Source: Neotamlana sedimentorum (GTDB lineage Bacteria; Bacteroidota; Bacteroidia; Flavobacteriales; Flavobacteriaceae). From it: a stretch of DNA of 62,046 nt. The DNA is taken from contig NZ_JTDW01000018.1 of the NCBI RefSeq assembly GCF_000943565.1, positions 1-62,046 of the forward strand. The letters are read 5' to 3'. The stretch's first letter is position 1. Each line of letters opens with the position of its first letter. Shown in pieces: positions 37,500-45,315 of this stretch. Under the pieces are notes generated by a model, which saw only the letters and a program-made list of their open reading frames with translations, was not told the DNA's origin and searched no databases. A program made the translations under genes and the position numbers.

Positions 37500-37518
37500 A
37501 ACTGTTCGTTTTTTGAAA

Positions 37519-37539
37519 ATACTGAAGTCATTTCAGTAT
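37519..37539. repeat. Inverted repeat upstream of the coiled-coil gene
   Basis: ATACTGAA and TTCAGTAT flank GTCAT in the 106-base gap inside the sigma operon. It shares ATACTG/CAGTAT ends with the site at 32824 but has different inner bases and spacing. There is no T-run, so it is not a typical terminator. Confidence 0.4.
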
Positions 37540-37605
37540 CTAATTATTGATTTAAATTGATTGAATTTAACTTGTAATAATTATAATTTTCGCTTTCGCT
37601 GAAAT

Positions 37606-38349
37606 TTACTCGTTACGTTGGGCAACTGCAGTTTTTACAGTAATGTAACTGTCTTTTATAGCTTCGTAAACACGCATTCTAAACGATTGATCTAACTCTG
37701 CTTCAACGTCTTGAAGCAACCTGTTAGCATCTACAACACCGGTTTCGCTATTAATTAATTTATTTAATTGTATATCTTGTTGTGCCTGTTTTAAAAGCGC
37801 ATCAATATCGGCTTCTGTAACTTCTCGCGTCTCATTTAACACTTTTACTTGAGCAACAACAGTTTGTATTTTTTGTTCTTCAAAACTTAATAATTCCTTG
37901 GGTTCTATTGGCGTTATGGTTTTTATTTCATCGATAGAATCCACTTTCGCCACAGCTGTTTTTGGTAATTCAACTAAAATAGCTGGTTTTATCTTGTGAA
38001 TTTTCGGCGTTTTAATTGCAGATTCTTTATTTACTGGTTCTTCAATTTTGTTTTCAGCAGCTTCGGTAATTACATTCTCTATCTTTTCTAATTGTAAATC
38101 TTCGTGCTGTGTTACAATTTCTATTGTTTCAACATCGGTTTTAACCCCAGAACTAAAAAACTGAGTTGCTATTAAAGCTATACCTACCAAACTAGCAGCA
38201 ACACCCAACCACCAATACAGTTTTTTATTGGTTTGTTTTTCTTCTTTCTCTAAGCGGTTTGAAAGCTTTTCCCAAGCATTAGCCGATGGCTGTAAGCTGC
38301 GTTTTTCTAGCTTACTCTTAAAATCCTCTTCATATTTATATGGCGCCAT
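37606..38349 (-). CDS. Single-pass membrane protein, putative anti-sigma partner
   Basis: This 247-residue protein has a cytosolic N-terminus of about 43 residues (MAPYKYEEDFKSKLEKRSLQPSANAWEKLSNRLEKEEKQ), one transmembrane helix (about 44-66, LYWWLGVAASLVGIALIATQF) and a charged periplasmic region. No zinc-binding HxxxCxxC motif is present. Its start overlaps the sigma gene end by 14 bases, which is the normal arrangement of anti-sigma factors. Confidence in that role comes from position and topology only. Confidence 0.7.
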   Translation of the reverse strand: MAPYKYEEDFKSKLEKRSLQPSANAWEKLSNRLEKEEKQTNKKLYWWLGVAASLVGIALIATQFFSSGVKTDVETIEIVTQHEDLQLEKIENVITEAAENKIEEPVNKESAIKTPKIHKIKPAILVELPKTAVAKVDSIDEIKTITPIEPKELLSFEEQKIQTVVAQVKVLNETREVTEADIDALLKQAQQDIQLNKLINSETGVVDANRLLQDVEAELDQSFRMRVYEAIKDSYITVKTAVAQRNE

Positions 38350-38914
38350 AACTTGTGGTATTATTAATTTTTAAAATTTTGTCTTGAAGCATTTTTCGTG
38401 CTTTAAATAATTGCGATTTTGAAGTGCCCAACGAAATATTTAATAACGCTGCTATTTCTTGATGCTTATAACCTTCAATGGCATACATTACAAAAACCAT
38501 TTTGTAACCTTCTGGTAATTCGTCAATTAATTCTTGAATTTGACTGACTTCTATATTTGTATTTATGTTATTTTCAGAATCATCATGAATTCCCATATCA
38601 TCAACCGAAAATTCTACCTTTTTTTGCTGCCTTAAAAAAGAAATGGCTTGCCTAATCATTATTTTACGAATCCAACCTTCAAAACTACCCTGGTTTTTAA
38701 AATTTGATAAGTTGGTGAACACTTTAAAAAACCCGTCGAGCATAACACCTTCGGCATGCTGTACATCCTTTATATAATAACGACAAACGCTTAACATTTT
38801 TGGCGCATACAATTCGAACAACACATGCTGAGCTTCACGATTATTTTTAATCGCTCGCCTAATAAGCTGAGTTTCGTTTTTATGTAATTGTATAACTTTC
38901 AAAAAAGATTTCAT
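38336..38914 (-). CDS. ECF-type RNA polymerase sigma factor
   Basis: This 192-residue protein has region 2 at about 22-90 (FELYAPKMLSVCRYYI, GFFKVFTNLSNFKNQGSFEGWIRKIMIR) and region 4 at about 130-180 (LPEGYKMVFVMYAIEGYKHQEIAALLNISLGTSKSQLFKARKML). It is first in a unit with the putative anti-sigma and a surface protein. An ECF-like promoter (GCAACC, N16, CGTC) lies just upstream, which suggests that it activates its own operon. Confidence 0.92.
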   Translation of the reverse strand: MKSFLKVIQLHKNETQLIRRAIKNNREAQHVLFELYAPKMLSVCRYYIKDVQHAEGVMLDGFFKVFTNLSNFKNQGSFEGWIRKIMIRQAISFLRQQKKVEFSVDDMGIHDDSENNINTNIEVSQIQELIDELPEGYKMVFVMYAIEGYKHQEIAALLNISLGTSKSQLFKARKMLQDKILKINNTTSYGAI

Positions 38915-38930
38915 TTCGCTTTCTATTTAT

Positions 38931-38959
38931 ACAGACGCTATTTTTTTTAAAAAGGTTGC
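38931..38959 (-). promoter_or_regulatory. ECF-like promoter of the sigma/anti-sigma operon
   Basis: On the minus strand GCAACC (38954-38959) is followed after 16 bases by CGTC (38934-38937), then GTATA. AAC and CGTC boxes at this spacing are characteristic of ECF promoters. It ends about 17 bases before the sigma ATG. Confidence 0.6.
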
Positions 38960-39033
38960 TTGGGATTTATTTTTTTTTGAATTTACTCATTATTTTTTTT
39001 AAATGCAGAAATATGAGATTGAAGATTGATTGG

Positions 39034-39151
39034 TTCTCGATACAATTCCTCGTACCTCAGAATCACTCAAACTGACGCCATAACTTAAATTGAAACTAAC
39101 GTCATTTTGAGTGGATTTACGTAGAATAACGAAGCTAATTTGTATCGAGAA
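39034..39151. repeat. 118-bp imperfect palindrome (intergenic repeat)
   Basis: TTCTCGATACAA at the left pairs with TTGTATCGAGAA at the right, and the inner words ATCACTCAAACTGACG and CGTCATTTTGAGTGGAT also pair. The 350-base gap between the ECF sigma gene and secDF holds this repeat, the secDF terminator and nothing else that I can see. Confidence 0.75.
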
Positions 39152-39213
39152 GTATTCCTCAATTAACACCAAACACAACTCGCAACAGCTTCAAAACCAA
39201 AATATACTTGAAT

Positions 39214-39248
39214 AAAAAAAGCCCATCATTTTCATGATGGGCTTTTTT
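39214..39248. terminator. secDF terminator, bidirectional
   Basis: GCCCATCAT and ATGATGGGC form a perfect nine-pair stem with a TTTC loop, flanked by seven A and six T. Confidence 0.9.
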
Positions 39249-39265
39249 CAATATAGAAAAATAAA

Positions 39266-42262
39266 TTATTCTTTTTTCTTCTTTTTATCTTCTAGTTTTT
39301 GCACGGTATCGTACATAACTGGAGTTGCAATAAATAATGAAGAATACGTACCAACGATTACACCAACTATTAATGCAAACATAAATCCTCTAATAGAATC
39401 TCCTCCAAAAATAAAGATGGCCAATAACACCACTAAAGTAGTAAGCGATGTATTTAAGGTTCTACTTAAAGTGCTGCTTAAAGAAGTGTTTACAACTTTT
39501 TCGAATTTCCAGTTTGTGTGTTCGTTAAAGAATTCACGAATTCTATCGAAAACTACCACAGTATCGTTTAACGAATAACCAATTACGGTTAATATGGCCG
39601 CAATAAAGGCTTGATCGATTTCCATACTAAATGGCATAAACTTGTAAGTTAACGAGAATACACCTAGTACAATTAATACATCGTGGAATACTGCTACCAC
39701 TGCACCAAGCGAATATTGCCACTTTTTAAAACGAATTAAAATATATAAGAACACCACAATTAAAGACCCTAAAATAGCCCAGAACGATGCTTGTTTAATA
39801 TCATCGGCAATGGTAGGACTTACTTTGTAATACTTCATTAAACCAACAGTTTTTTCACTCGCTTCGTTAATAAAGTCTTCGTAAGTTACGCCTTCTAAAT
39901 AAGGCTGTAAAGCGTTATAAAGTGTTTGACGAATAGCTTCGTCTGCTTCGGCACCAGTTTCGTTAACCTTAAATTTAGTTGTAATTTTTAACTGATTAGA
40001 TTCACCAAATGTTTTGGCATCGGCACTGTTAAACACATCTGGTTGCGATAATAAATCGGTAATTTCTGAAGCGCTAATATCTTGTGCAAAACGCACTTGG
40101 TATGTTCTACCTCCAACAAAGTCAACACCTTGATCTAAACTATTAGTAAATAAAGAAATTAAACTTACTAAAATAAATGCAGCAGAAATAATGTAAGCAA
40201 CTTTACGCTTCTTTAAGAATTCAATATTAATGTTTCTGAAAAGGTTTTTAGTAACACTTGTTGCAAACAATAACTTACCACCTTTATTAGAGTACCAATC
40301 GATAGATAATCTTGTAATAAAAATAGCAGTAAATAACGATGTTCCAATACCAATTAATAAGGTTGTTGCAAAACCTTTAATAGGACCTGTACCAAAAATA
40401 AACAGAATTAATGCAGTAAGACCGGTAGTAATGTTAGCATCTAAAATTGAAGACAAGGCATTACTAAATCCGTCTTCGATAGCTTCTTTTTGTCCTTTAC
40501 CTTTAGTTAATTCTTCACGAATACGCTCGAAAATAAGTACGTTCGCATCTACCGACATACCAATAGTTAACACGATACCAGCAATACCCGGAAGTGTTAA
40601 TACTGCGCCTAAACCAGATAAAATCCCGAAGATTAATAAAATGTTTAATAACATAGCGATATCAGCAAAACCACCAGCTTTTCCGTAGTATAAAATCATC
40701 CAAACTAACACTAAAACAAGTGCAATCATAAATGAAGTTGTTCCACTCTCGATAGCTTCTTTACCAAGTGATGGCCCTACAACTTCACTCTGAATAATAT
40801 CGGCAGAAGCAGGTAATTTACCAGCACGTAAAACGTTTGCTAAATCGATAGCTTCGTTTAGTGTAAAACTACCAGAAATAGAAGAATTTCCACCAGCAAT
40901 TGGTCCTGTAGTAACACCAGGTGCAGAATACACCACGTTATCTAAAACAATGGCAATTTGACTTTGATTAGAATAAGCATTACCTGTCATTTCTTCCCAG
41001 ATTTTAGCACCTTTAGCATTCATTTGCATAGATACTTCTGGTTTTCCTGTTGGTCCAAACTCATTACGAGCATCAACCACAACAGCTCCACTTAATTGTG
41101 GCGTATTTTCGCGGTTACCCGCTAAAGCGTAAAGCCCTACAACTTCGCTTCCTTTTTCTGGTTTCCCAAAGGCAAACTTAGTATAACGACGTTCTGCAGG
41201 AAGTAAGGCACGTACTTCTGGCATGTTTAAATACTCAAGTACTTTATCTTTATCTTGAATAGAAAATTGCGCTACAATTGGACCACCAGGGTATCCTAAA
41301 CCTTTAATTAAATTTCCTAAAGGATTGTTTTGTGTTGCCACAGCCGTAGAATCGGTTTCGGCATCACCTAATAAATCATCAATTTGAGCATCGGTAGCAT
41401 CTTCTTCGTCTTGAGGCTCAATTTCAGCTACAGCTGTTTCATCTTCAACAAGGTCTTTTAAAACATTATTTGCTTGATCTATAAATTGATAGAACGTTTC
41501 ACCTTTATAAGCATCCCAAAATTCTAATTGGGCTGTACTTTGTAATAAAGCTGTTGCTCTTTCTACATCTTTTACACCAGGTAATTCTACAAGAATTCTT
41601 CCTGAAGTACCTAAACGTTGAATATTTGGAGAGGTAACCCCAAACTCATCAATACGCTTACGTAATACTTCGAATGCAGAAACAATAGACTCATCTATTT
41701 TAGTTTCGATGATGCTTTTTACTTCATCGTCACTCATGCTACCATCTATTTCACCATCTAATTGTTTGGTGTAAAAAATATCTGGAGATGCTAATTTTGT
41801 ATCGCCTTTAATAGCATCAAAAGCAATAAAGAAATCTTCTAAATAGGTGTTCTGACTATTTTTTTGAAGCTCGGTGGCATCGTCTAAAGCTTTATTAAAA
41901 ACAGAATCGTTCGTGTTATTAGACAATCCTTTTAAAATGTCTTTTACGCTAACTTGAAGAATAACGTTAATACCACCTTTTAAATCTAAACCTAAATTCA
42001 TGGCCTTCGATTTTACTTCATTGTAAGTAAACTTGGCTACACCTAAGTTAAATACAGTATCGTTGGCGATTTCTTGTAAATAGTTCGCTTCTTCTTGACT
42101 ACGTTTTGCACGGTAATCCTCTTCGGTTTCCGAGATTTTATTTATAGCGATTTCTTCGGCTTCGCTTTCTATTTGGTTGGCTTTAAAAGTGAAAGACAAC
42201 TGGTAAATACTTACCAAACCAAATAAAATAGCAAACAACCTTACTAGTCCTTTATTTTGCAT
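39266..42262 (-). CDS. secDF: Protein translocase SecD-SecF fusion
   Basis: This 998-residue inner-membrane protein uses the proton gradient to complete Sec-dependent export. The SecD half has TM1 (about 8-25), the P1 head with GLDLKGGINVILQV, and the RND-type helices (LVLVWMILYYGKAGGFADIAMLLNIL, GMSVDANVLIFERIREEL). The SecF half begins near FLKKRKVAYIISAAFIL with GVDFVGGRTYQVRF and ends in DTVVVFDRIREFF and a Lys-rich tail. Fused SecDF is the normal Bacteroidota form. The SecM-like protein gene ends 111 bases upstream on the same strand, with no terminator between, so secDF is probably regulated through it. Confidence 0.97.
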   Translation of the reverse strand: MQNKGLVRLFAILFGLVSIYQLSFTFKANQIESEAEEIAINKISETEEDYRAKRSQEEANYLQEIANDTVFNLGVAKFTYNEVKSKAMNLGLDLKGGINVILQVSVKDILKGLSNNTNDSVFNKALDDATELQKNSQNTYLEDFFIAFDAIKGDTKLASPDIFYTKQLDGEIDGSMSDDEVKSIIETKIDESIVSAFEVLRKRIDEFGVTSPNIQRLGTSGRILVELPGVKDVERATALLQSTAQLEFWDAYKGETFYQFIDQANNVLKDLVEDETAVAEIEPQDEEDATDAQIDDLLGDAETDSTAVATQNNPLGNLIKGLGYPGGPIVAQFSIQDKDKVLEYLNMPEVRALLPAERRYTKFAFGKPEKGSEVVGLYALAGNRENTPQLSGAVVVDARNEFGPTGKPEVSMQMNAKGAKIWEEMTGNAYSNQSQIAIVLDNVVYSAPGVTTGPIAGGNSSISGSFTLNEAIDLANVLRAGKLPASADIIQSEVVGPSLGKEAIESGTTSFMIALVLVLVWMILYYGKAGGFADIAMLLNILLIFGILSGLGAVLTLPGIAGIVLTIGMSVDANVLIFERIREELTKGKGQKEAIEDGFSNALSSILDANITTGLTALILFIFGTGPIKGFATTLLIGIGTSLFTAIFITRLSIDWYSNKGGKLLFATSVTKNLFRNINIEFLKKRKVAYIISAAFILVSLISLFTNSLDQGVDFVGGRTYQVRFAQDISASEITDLLSQPDVFNSADAKTFGESNQLKITTKFKVNETGAEADEAIRQTLYNALQPYLEGVTYEDFINEASEKTVGLMKYYKVSPTIADDIKQASFWAILGSLIVVFLYILIRFKKWQYSLGAVVAVFHDVLIVLGVFSLTYKFMPFSMEIDQAFIAAILTVIGYSLNDTVVVFDRIREFFNEHTNWKFEKVVNTSLSSTLSRTLNTSLTTLVVLLAIFIFGGDSIRGFMFALIVGVIVGTYSSLFIATPVMYDTVQKLEDKKKKKE

Positions 42263-42287
42263 TTTTATATTTTTTTGGGTGTTAATT

Positions 42288-42303
42288 ATCCACGGTAGTG
42301 GAT
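42288..42303 (-). promoter_or_regulatory. Hairpin in the secDF leader
   Basis: ATCCAC, TACC, GTGGAT on the minus strand forms a six-pair stem 25 bases before the secDF ATG and about 70 bases after the stop of the putative arrest peptide. It is a candidate element for coupling the two genes, but I see no stem that covers the ATG itself. Confidence 0.45.
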
Positions 42304-42373
42304 TTAATTGTAATAATTTAATTTAGATTTTTCAGCTTTTTAATTGATGAAAGCTTTGTTTTTCTTACGCAGA

Positions 42374-42988
42374 TTAGGCCATTTTAGGTCCTGCCCTAAC
42401 CTCAGGTATTTTATGTGGAATATATTGTACAGCAAACGCTATATATTTACTTGCCTTTACGCGTTTTTGAGTAATCGCGTTTTCATTTTTTAGAGTAAAA
42501 ACAATGGCAAAACCATTGGTATTAGTATAAATATTACTTTTAGAATCGAAAGCTGAACTTGTTACGGCGTTAAAATCCCAACCCGATTGATTTGATTTTT
42601 GAATTTCGTAAACATCAAAATCATACGCTAAATCATCAGTATTTAAAGGACCTTTATTAGGATTTGATTTTGAAGTACGATTAAAATTTATTTCTAAATC
42701 TCCATCGGTATCTAAACTTGCCTTTATTTGAGAAACGCCAGCTTTACTAAAATAAGAAATACGTAAAGCCCCTGAAGCTTCTTTTTTGACTTCAACCTCT
42801 TGAACTCCTAAAGTACTTAACTGTTGTTTAATAGCCGAAACAACCTGATCGACCGCAACACTTTCTAAAGTATGGTTAGAAAATTGCACCAATATTTCTT
42901 GGTTTGGCTGTAGGTTTTGCTTTTGCGAAACCATACCCAAAACAGATAGGATAACAATTAAAATACTTATGTAGTGTTTTTTTAACAT
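42374..42988 (-). CDS. Putative secretion-monitor (SecM/VemP-like arrest) protein upstream of secDF
   Basis: This 204-residue protein has an N-terminal signal sequence (YISILIVILSVLGMVSQ) and a mature region of about 160 residues with a segment reminiscent of a SecD periplasmic fold (VVSAIKQQLSTLGVQEVEVK). The C-terminus ends FAVQYIPHKIPEVRAGP, then KMA and stop. E. coli SecM ends FSTPVWISQAQGIRAGP, then QRLT. Aligned without gaps, the Phe at -16 and RAGP are identical, and Trp at -11 and Ile at -4 are Ile and Val here. SecM stalls the ribosome unless its signal sequence is pulled by the Sec machinery; VemP does the same for Vibrio secDF. Position directly before secDF supports this reading. 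The -7 promoter lies so close that the mRNA is probably leaderless. Confidence 0.75.
   Translation of the reverse strand: MLKKHYISILIVILSVLGMVSQKQNLQPNQEILVQFSNHTLESVAVDQVVSAIKQQLSTLGVQEVEVKKEASGALRISYFSKAGVSQIKASLDTDGDLEINFNRTSKSNPNKGPLNTDDLAYDFDVYEIQKSNQSGWDFNAVTSSAFDSKSNIYTNTNGFAIVFTLKNENAITQKRVKASKYIAFAVQYIPHKIPEVRAGPKMA
42386..42436 (-). promoter_or_regulatory. Putative ribosome arrest segment
   Basis: These 17 codons encode F-x4-I-x6-V-RAGP. By analogy with SecM the ribosome would stall with the Gly codon (42389-42391) in the P site and the Pro codon (42386-42388) in the A site. A GGTTAGG/CCTAATC stem in the same mRNA stretch would be disrupted by a stalled ribosome. Confidence 0.65.
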
Positions 42989-42992
42989 CGGG

Positions 42993-43000
42993 CAAATATA
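42993..43000 (-). promoter_or_regulatory. TAnnTTTG -7 element of the arrest-protein gene
   Basis: TATATTTG on the minus strand ends four bases before the ATG at 42988. Its upstream partner region would fall within the mdh terminator hairpin. Confidence 0.6.
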
Positions 43001-43004
43001 AAAA

Positions 43005-43034
43005 AATAAAGACTGTATTTCTACAGTCTTTATT
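43005..43034. terminator. mdh terminator
   Basis: AATAAAGACTGTA and TACAGTCTTTATT form a perfect 13-pair stem around TTTC. It separates mdh from the arrest-protein/secDF unit. Confidence 0.85.
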
Positions 43035-43063
43035 AAATATATAAAAATGTGTTAAATTATATG

Positions 43064-43990
43064 TTACACATCTAATAAACCATTGGTTTTCTTAACACCT
43101 TCGGCACTTTCTATCATATGTGCTTTTTCGGCATCACTTAAAGGAACGTCAACTATTTTTTCAATTCCGTTTTTACCTAAAATTACTGGCACACCAATAC
43201 AAATATCGCTTAATCCGTATTCACCTTCTAAATAAGTAGAACATGGGAACATTTTCTTTTGGTCGCAAGCAATAGCTTGAACTAAACCGCTTACTGCGGC
43301 ACCTGGAGCATACCAAGCCGAAGTTCCTAATAAACCGGTTAAAGTTGCACCACCTACTTTAGTATCGGCAGCAACTTGCTCTAAACGCTCTTCGCTTAAG
43401 AACTCAGAAACTTTAATACTATTTCTTGTAGCATGACTTGTTAATGGCACCATACCTTTATCGCTGTGTCCACCAATTACCATACCGTCGATATCGCTAA
43501 TTGGAGCTTCCATAGCTTCAGCTAATCTGTATTTAAAACGTGCAGAATCTAAAGCACCACCCATACCAATAATTTTATGTTTTGGCATGTCTAAAGATTT
43601 ATGAGCTAAATATGTCATTGTATCCATTGGGTTACTTACCACAATAAGAATCATATTTGGAGAATGCTCTAATAAGCTTGTCGAAACCGCTTTTACAATA
43701 CCTGCATTAATACCAATTAACTCTTCACGAGTCATTCCAGGTTTACGAGGAATACCAGAAGTAATTACACAAATATCACTATTTGCAGTTTTACTATAAT
43801 CGTTAGTTACTCCTGTAATTTTGGTATCGAAACCATTTAACGAAGCCGTTTGCATTAAGTCCATTGCTTTACCTTCGGCAAAACCTTCTTTAATATCTAA
43901 TAATACAACTTCTGAAGCAAAATTTTTAATGGCAATGTACTCTGCACAACTTGCACCTACCGCACCAGCGCCAACAACTGTTACTTTCAT
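43064..43990 (-). CDS. mdh: Malate dehydrogenase
   Basis: This 308-residue NAD-dependent enzyme of the citric acid cycle is of the lactate-dehydrogenase-like type. The Rossmann motif is VVGAGAVGASCAEYIAIKN. The substrate-binding arginines are in SGIPRKPGMTREELI, and the catalytic His is in VIGGHSDKGMVPL. Length is normal. It is a single-gene unit closed by a strong terminator. Confidence 0.96.
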   Translation of the reverse strand: MKVTVVGAGAVGASCAEYIAIKNFASEVVLLDIKEGFAEGKAMDLMQTASLNGFDTKITGVTNDYSKTANSDICVITSGIPRKPGMTREELIGINAGIVKAVSTSLLEHSPNMILIVVSNPMDTMTYLAHKSLDMPKHKIIGMGGALDSARFKYRLAEAMEAPISDIDGMVIGGHSDKGMVPLTSHATRNSIKVSEFLSEERLEQVAADTKVGGATLTGLLGTSAWYAPGAAVSGLVQAIACDQKKMFPCSTYLEGEYGLSDICIGVPVILGKNGIEKIVDVPLSDAEKAHMIESAEGVKKTNGLLDV

Positions 43991-44074
43991 TTTTTAGTTT
44001 GTTTAAATTTATAATTAATTAGTTTATTTACTTTAAATCAAGTTTGGCGAATTTACGAATTAAAACCCTGTTAA

Positions 44075-44107
44075 TAAAAAAAGTGCGAGATAAAATCTCG
44101 CACTTCT
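44075..44107 (-). terminator. Terminator of the DUF6588-like gene
   Basis: AAGTGCGAGA and TCTCGCACTT pair perfectly around TAAAA. The minus strand continues with seven T. Confidence 0.85.
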
Positions 44108-44169
44108 TGGAAAACTAAATAAAACTAACTAAAAATAAATAATCATTTCACAATGAAAAAAACTATATC

Positions 44170-45201
44170 TTATCTAAAGCCAAAGTTAATACCTAAGGCA
44201 AAAGCATTATATTCTGACAGGTGATACTCACCGTTTAATCTAAAAAATCCTAATTTCAATTTAAAACCAAGTGTTCCGCGTACCGATGCAACATCGCTCG
44301 ATACTGAGAATGGGTCGGGTTCTGAATAACTCAGTATTCCGTTATCTACTTCATATGTTCCTAAAACATCAGACTGCGAGCTTCCTTTTATATATCCTAA
44401 ACCTCCATAAAAATTTATTACTGGTAATTTAGTTGAACCGATTAATTGAAATAACCAGCTACTAGTACTATTTTCTATTTTTTGGTTTTCACCATCTATT
44501 CCAGACGATGCTGTAATGTCGTAAGAACCATTCATGTGTGTATAAGCAACCAAACCAGATAAAGCCACTGGTAATATTTTATTACCCGGTAACCATTTGG
44601 TAAATTCCATTTGTAAACCGGCGCCGTATAAACTTAGTTCTAGTTCGTCGGTTTTAATTTTTGGTACAAACCTAGCTTTTACTTCTATGCCTTTACTCAA
44701 GCCAAGAGCCGCTTGTAAAAAAGCTGTTGGCAATAAGTCTTTTGTTGATTCGCCAATACCTGAAGGCAATGTAATAGTTTCAGGATTTATATTAGGAAAC
44801 TGTTTTGATCGCACTATTAATTCTACATCTGGATCGTTCTCACCTAATGCGGTTGCTACATCTTTAGACGCTAGCGTTTCATCATCAGCAAAAGCCACAG
44901 TAAAATCATAATCATCGCTATTATAATCGGCAATATTTAATGTAAATGATTTATGCTCGTCATTAATTACAACCGCATTAGTAACAATCGAAATTTCAAA
45001 TCCGCCTAAAGGTTTTGTCTCTCCAGTATTAAACCAATTCGCATTCATACTGTGCATTAAACCATTAGTTCCAGGCATTAAATAATCGTTAGTAAATTGT
45101 TCTGCATTTTCGACACCTGCCGCAAATAAAGCATCGACATCTTGAGCTTGCGTGTAAAACGATATTAAACTAAATAAAATTAATAACCTTAAATTTTTCA
45201 T
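44170..45201 (-). CDS. Exported DUF6588-like outer-membrane protein
   Basis: This 343-residue protein has a signal peptide ending FYTQAQ. The mature start ALFAAGVENAEQFTNDYLMPGTNGLMHSMNANWFNTGETKPLGGFEI and a C-terminal barrel-like part (GVEVKARFVPKI-type KGIEVKARFVPKIK, GALGFKL-type GTLGFKLKLGFFRLNGEYHLSEYNAFALGINFGFR) fit what I recall as DUF6588. It ends in a strand with terminal FGFR, consistent with a membrane barrel. Function is unknown. A TATGTTTG promoter precedes it. Confidence 0.7.
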   Translation of the reverse strand: MKNLRLLILFSLISFYTQAQDVDALFAAGVENAEQFTNDYLMPGTNGLMHSMNANWFNTGETKPLGGFEISIVTNAVVINDEHKSFTLNIADYNSDDYDFTVAFADDETLASKDVATALGENDPDVELIVRSKQFPNINPETITLPSGIGESTKDLLPTAFLQAALGLSKGIEVKARFVPKIKTDELELSLYGAGLQMEFTKWLPGNKILPVALSGLVAYTHMNGSYDITASSGIDGENQKIENSTSSWLFQLIGSTKLPVINFYGGLGYIKGSSQSDVLGTYEVDNGILSYSEPDPFSVSSDVASVRGTLGFKLKLGFFRLNGEYHLSEYNAFALGINFGFR

Positions 45202-45229
45202 TTATTATAGATCTGATAGATTGGTGGTA

Positions 45230-45237
45230 CAAACATA
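45230..45237 (-). promoter_or_regulatory. TAnnTTTG -7 element of the DUF6588-like gene
   Basis: TATGTTTG on the minus strand, about 29 bases before the ATG. Confidence 0.6.
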
Positions 45238-45315
45238 AATCAAAAAAAAACACTAAACAACATTTTATCGAAAAAAAATGCTTTTTAACGATTATTTAAT
45301 ATTGAACTTTGATTT

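Noticed and set aside
37519-37539. Shared operator between this inverted repeat and the one at 32824
   Set aside because: Only the ATACTG/CAGTAT ends agree; inner bases and spacing differ, so a common regulator is not supported.
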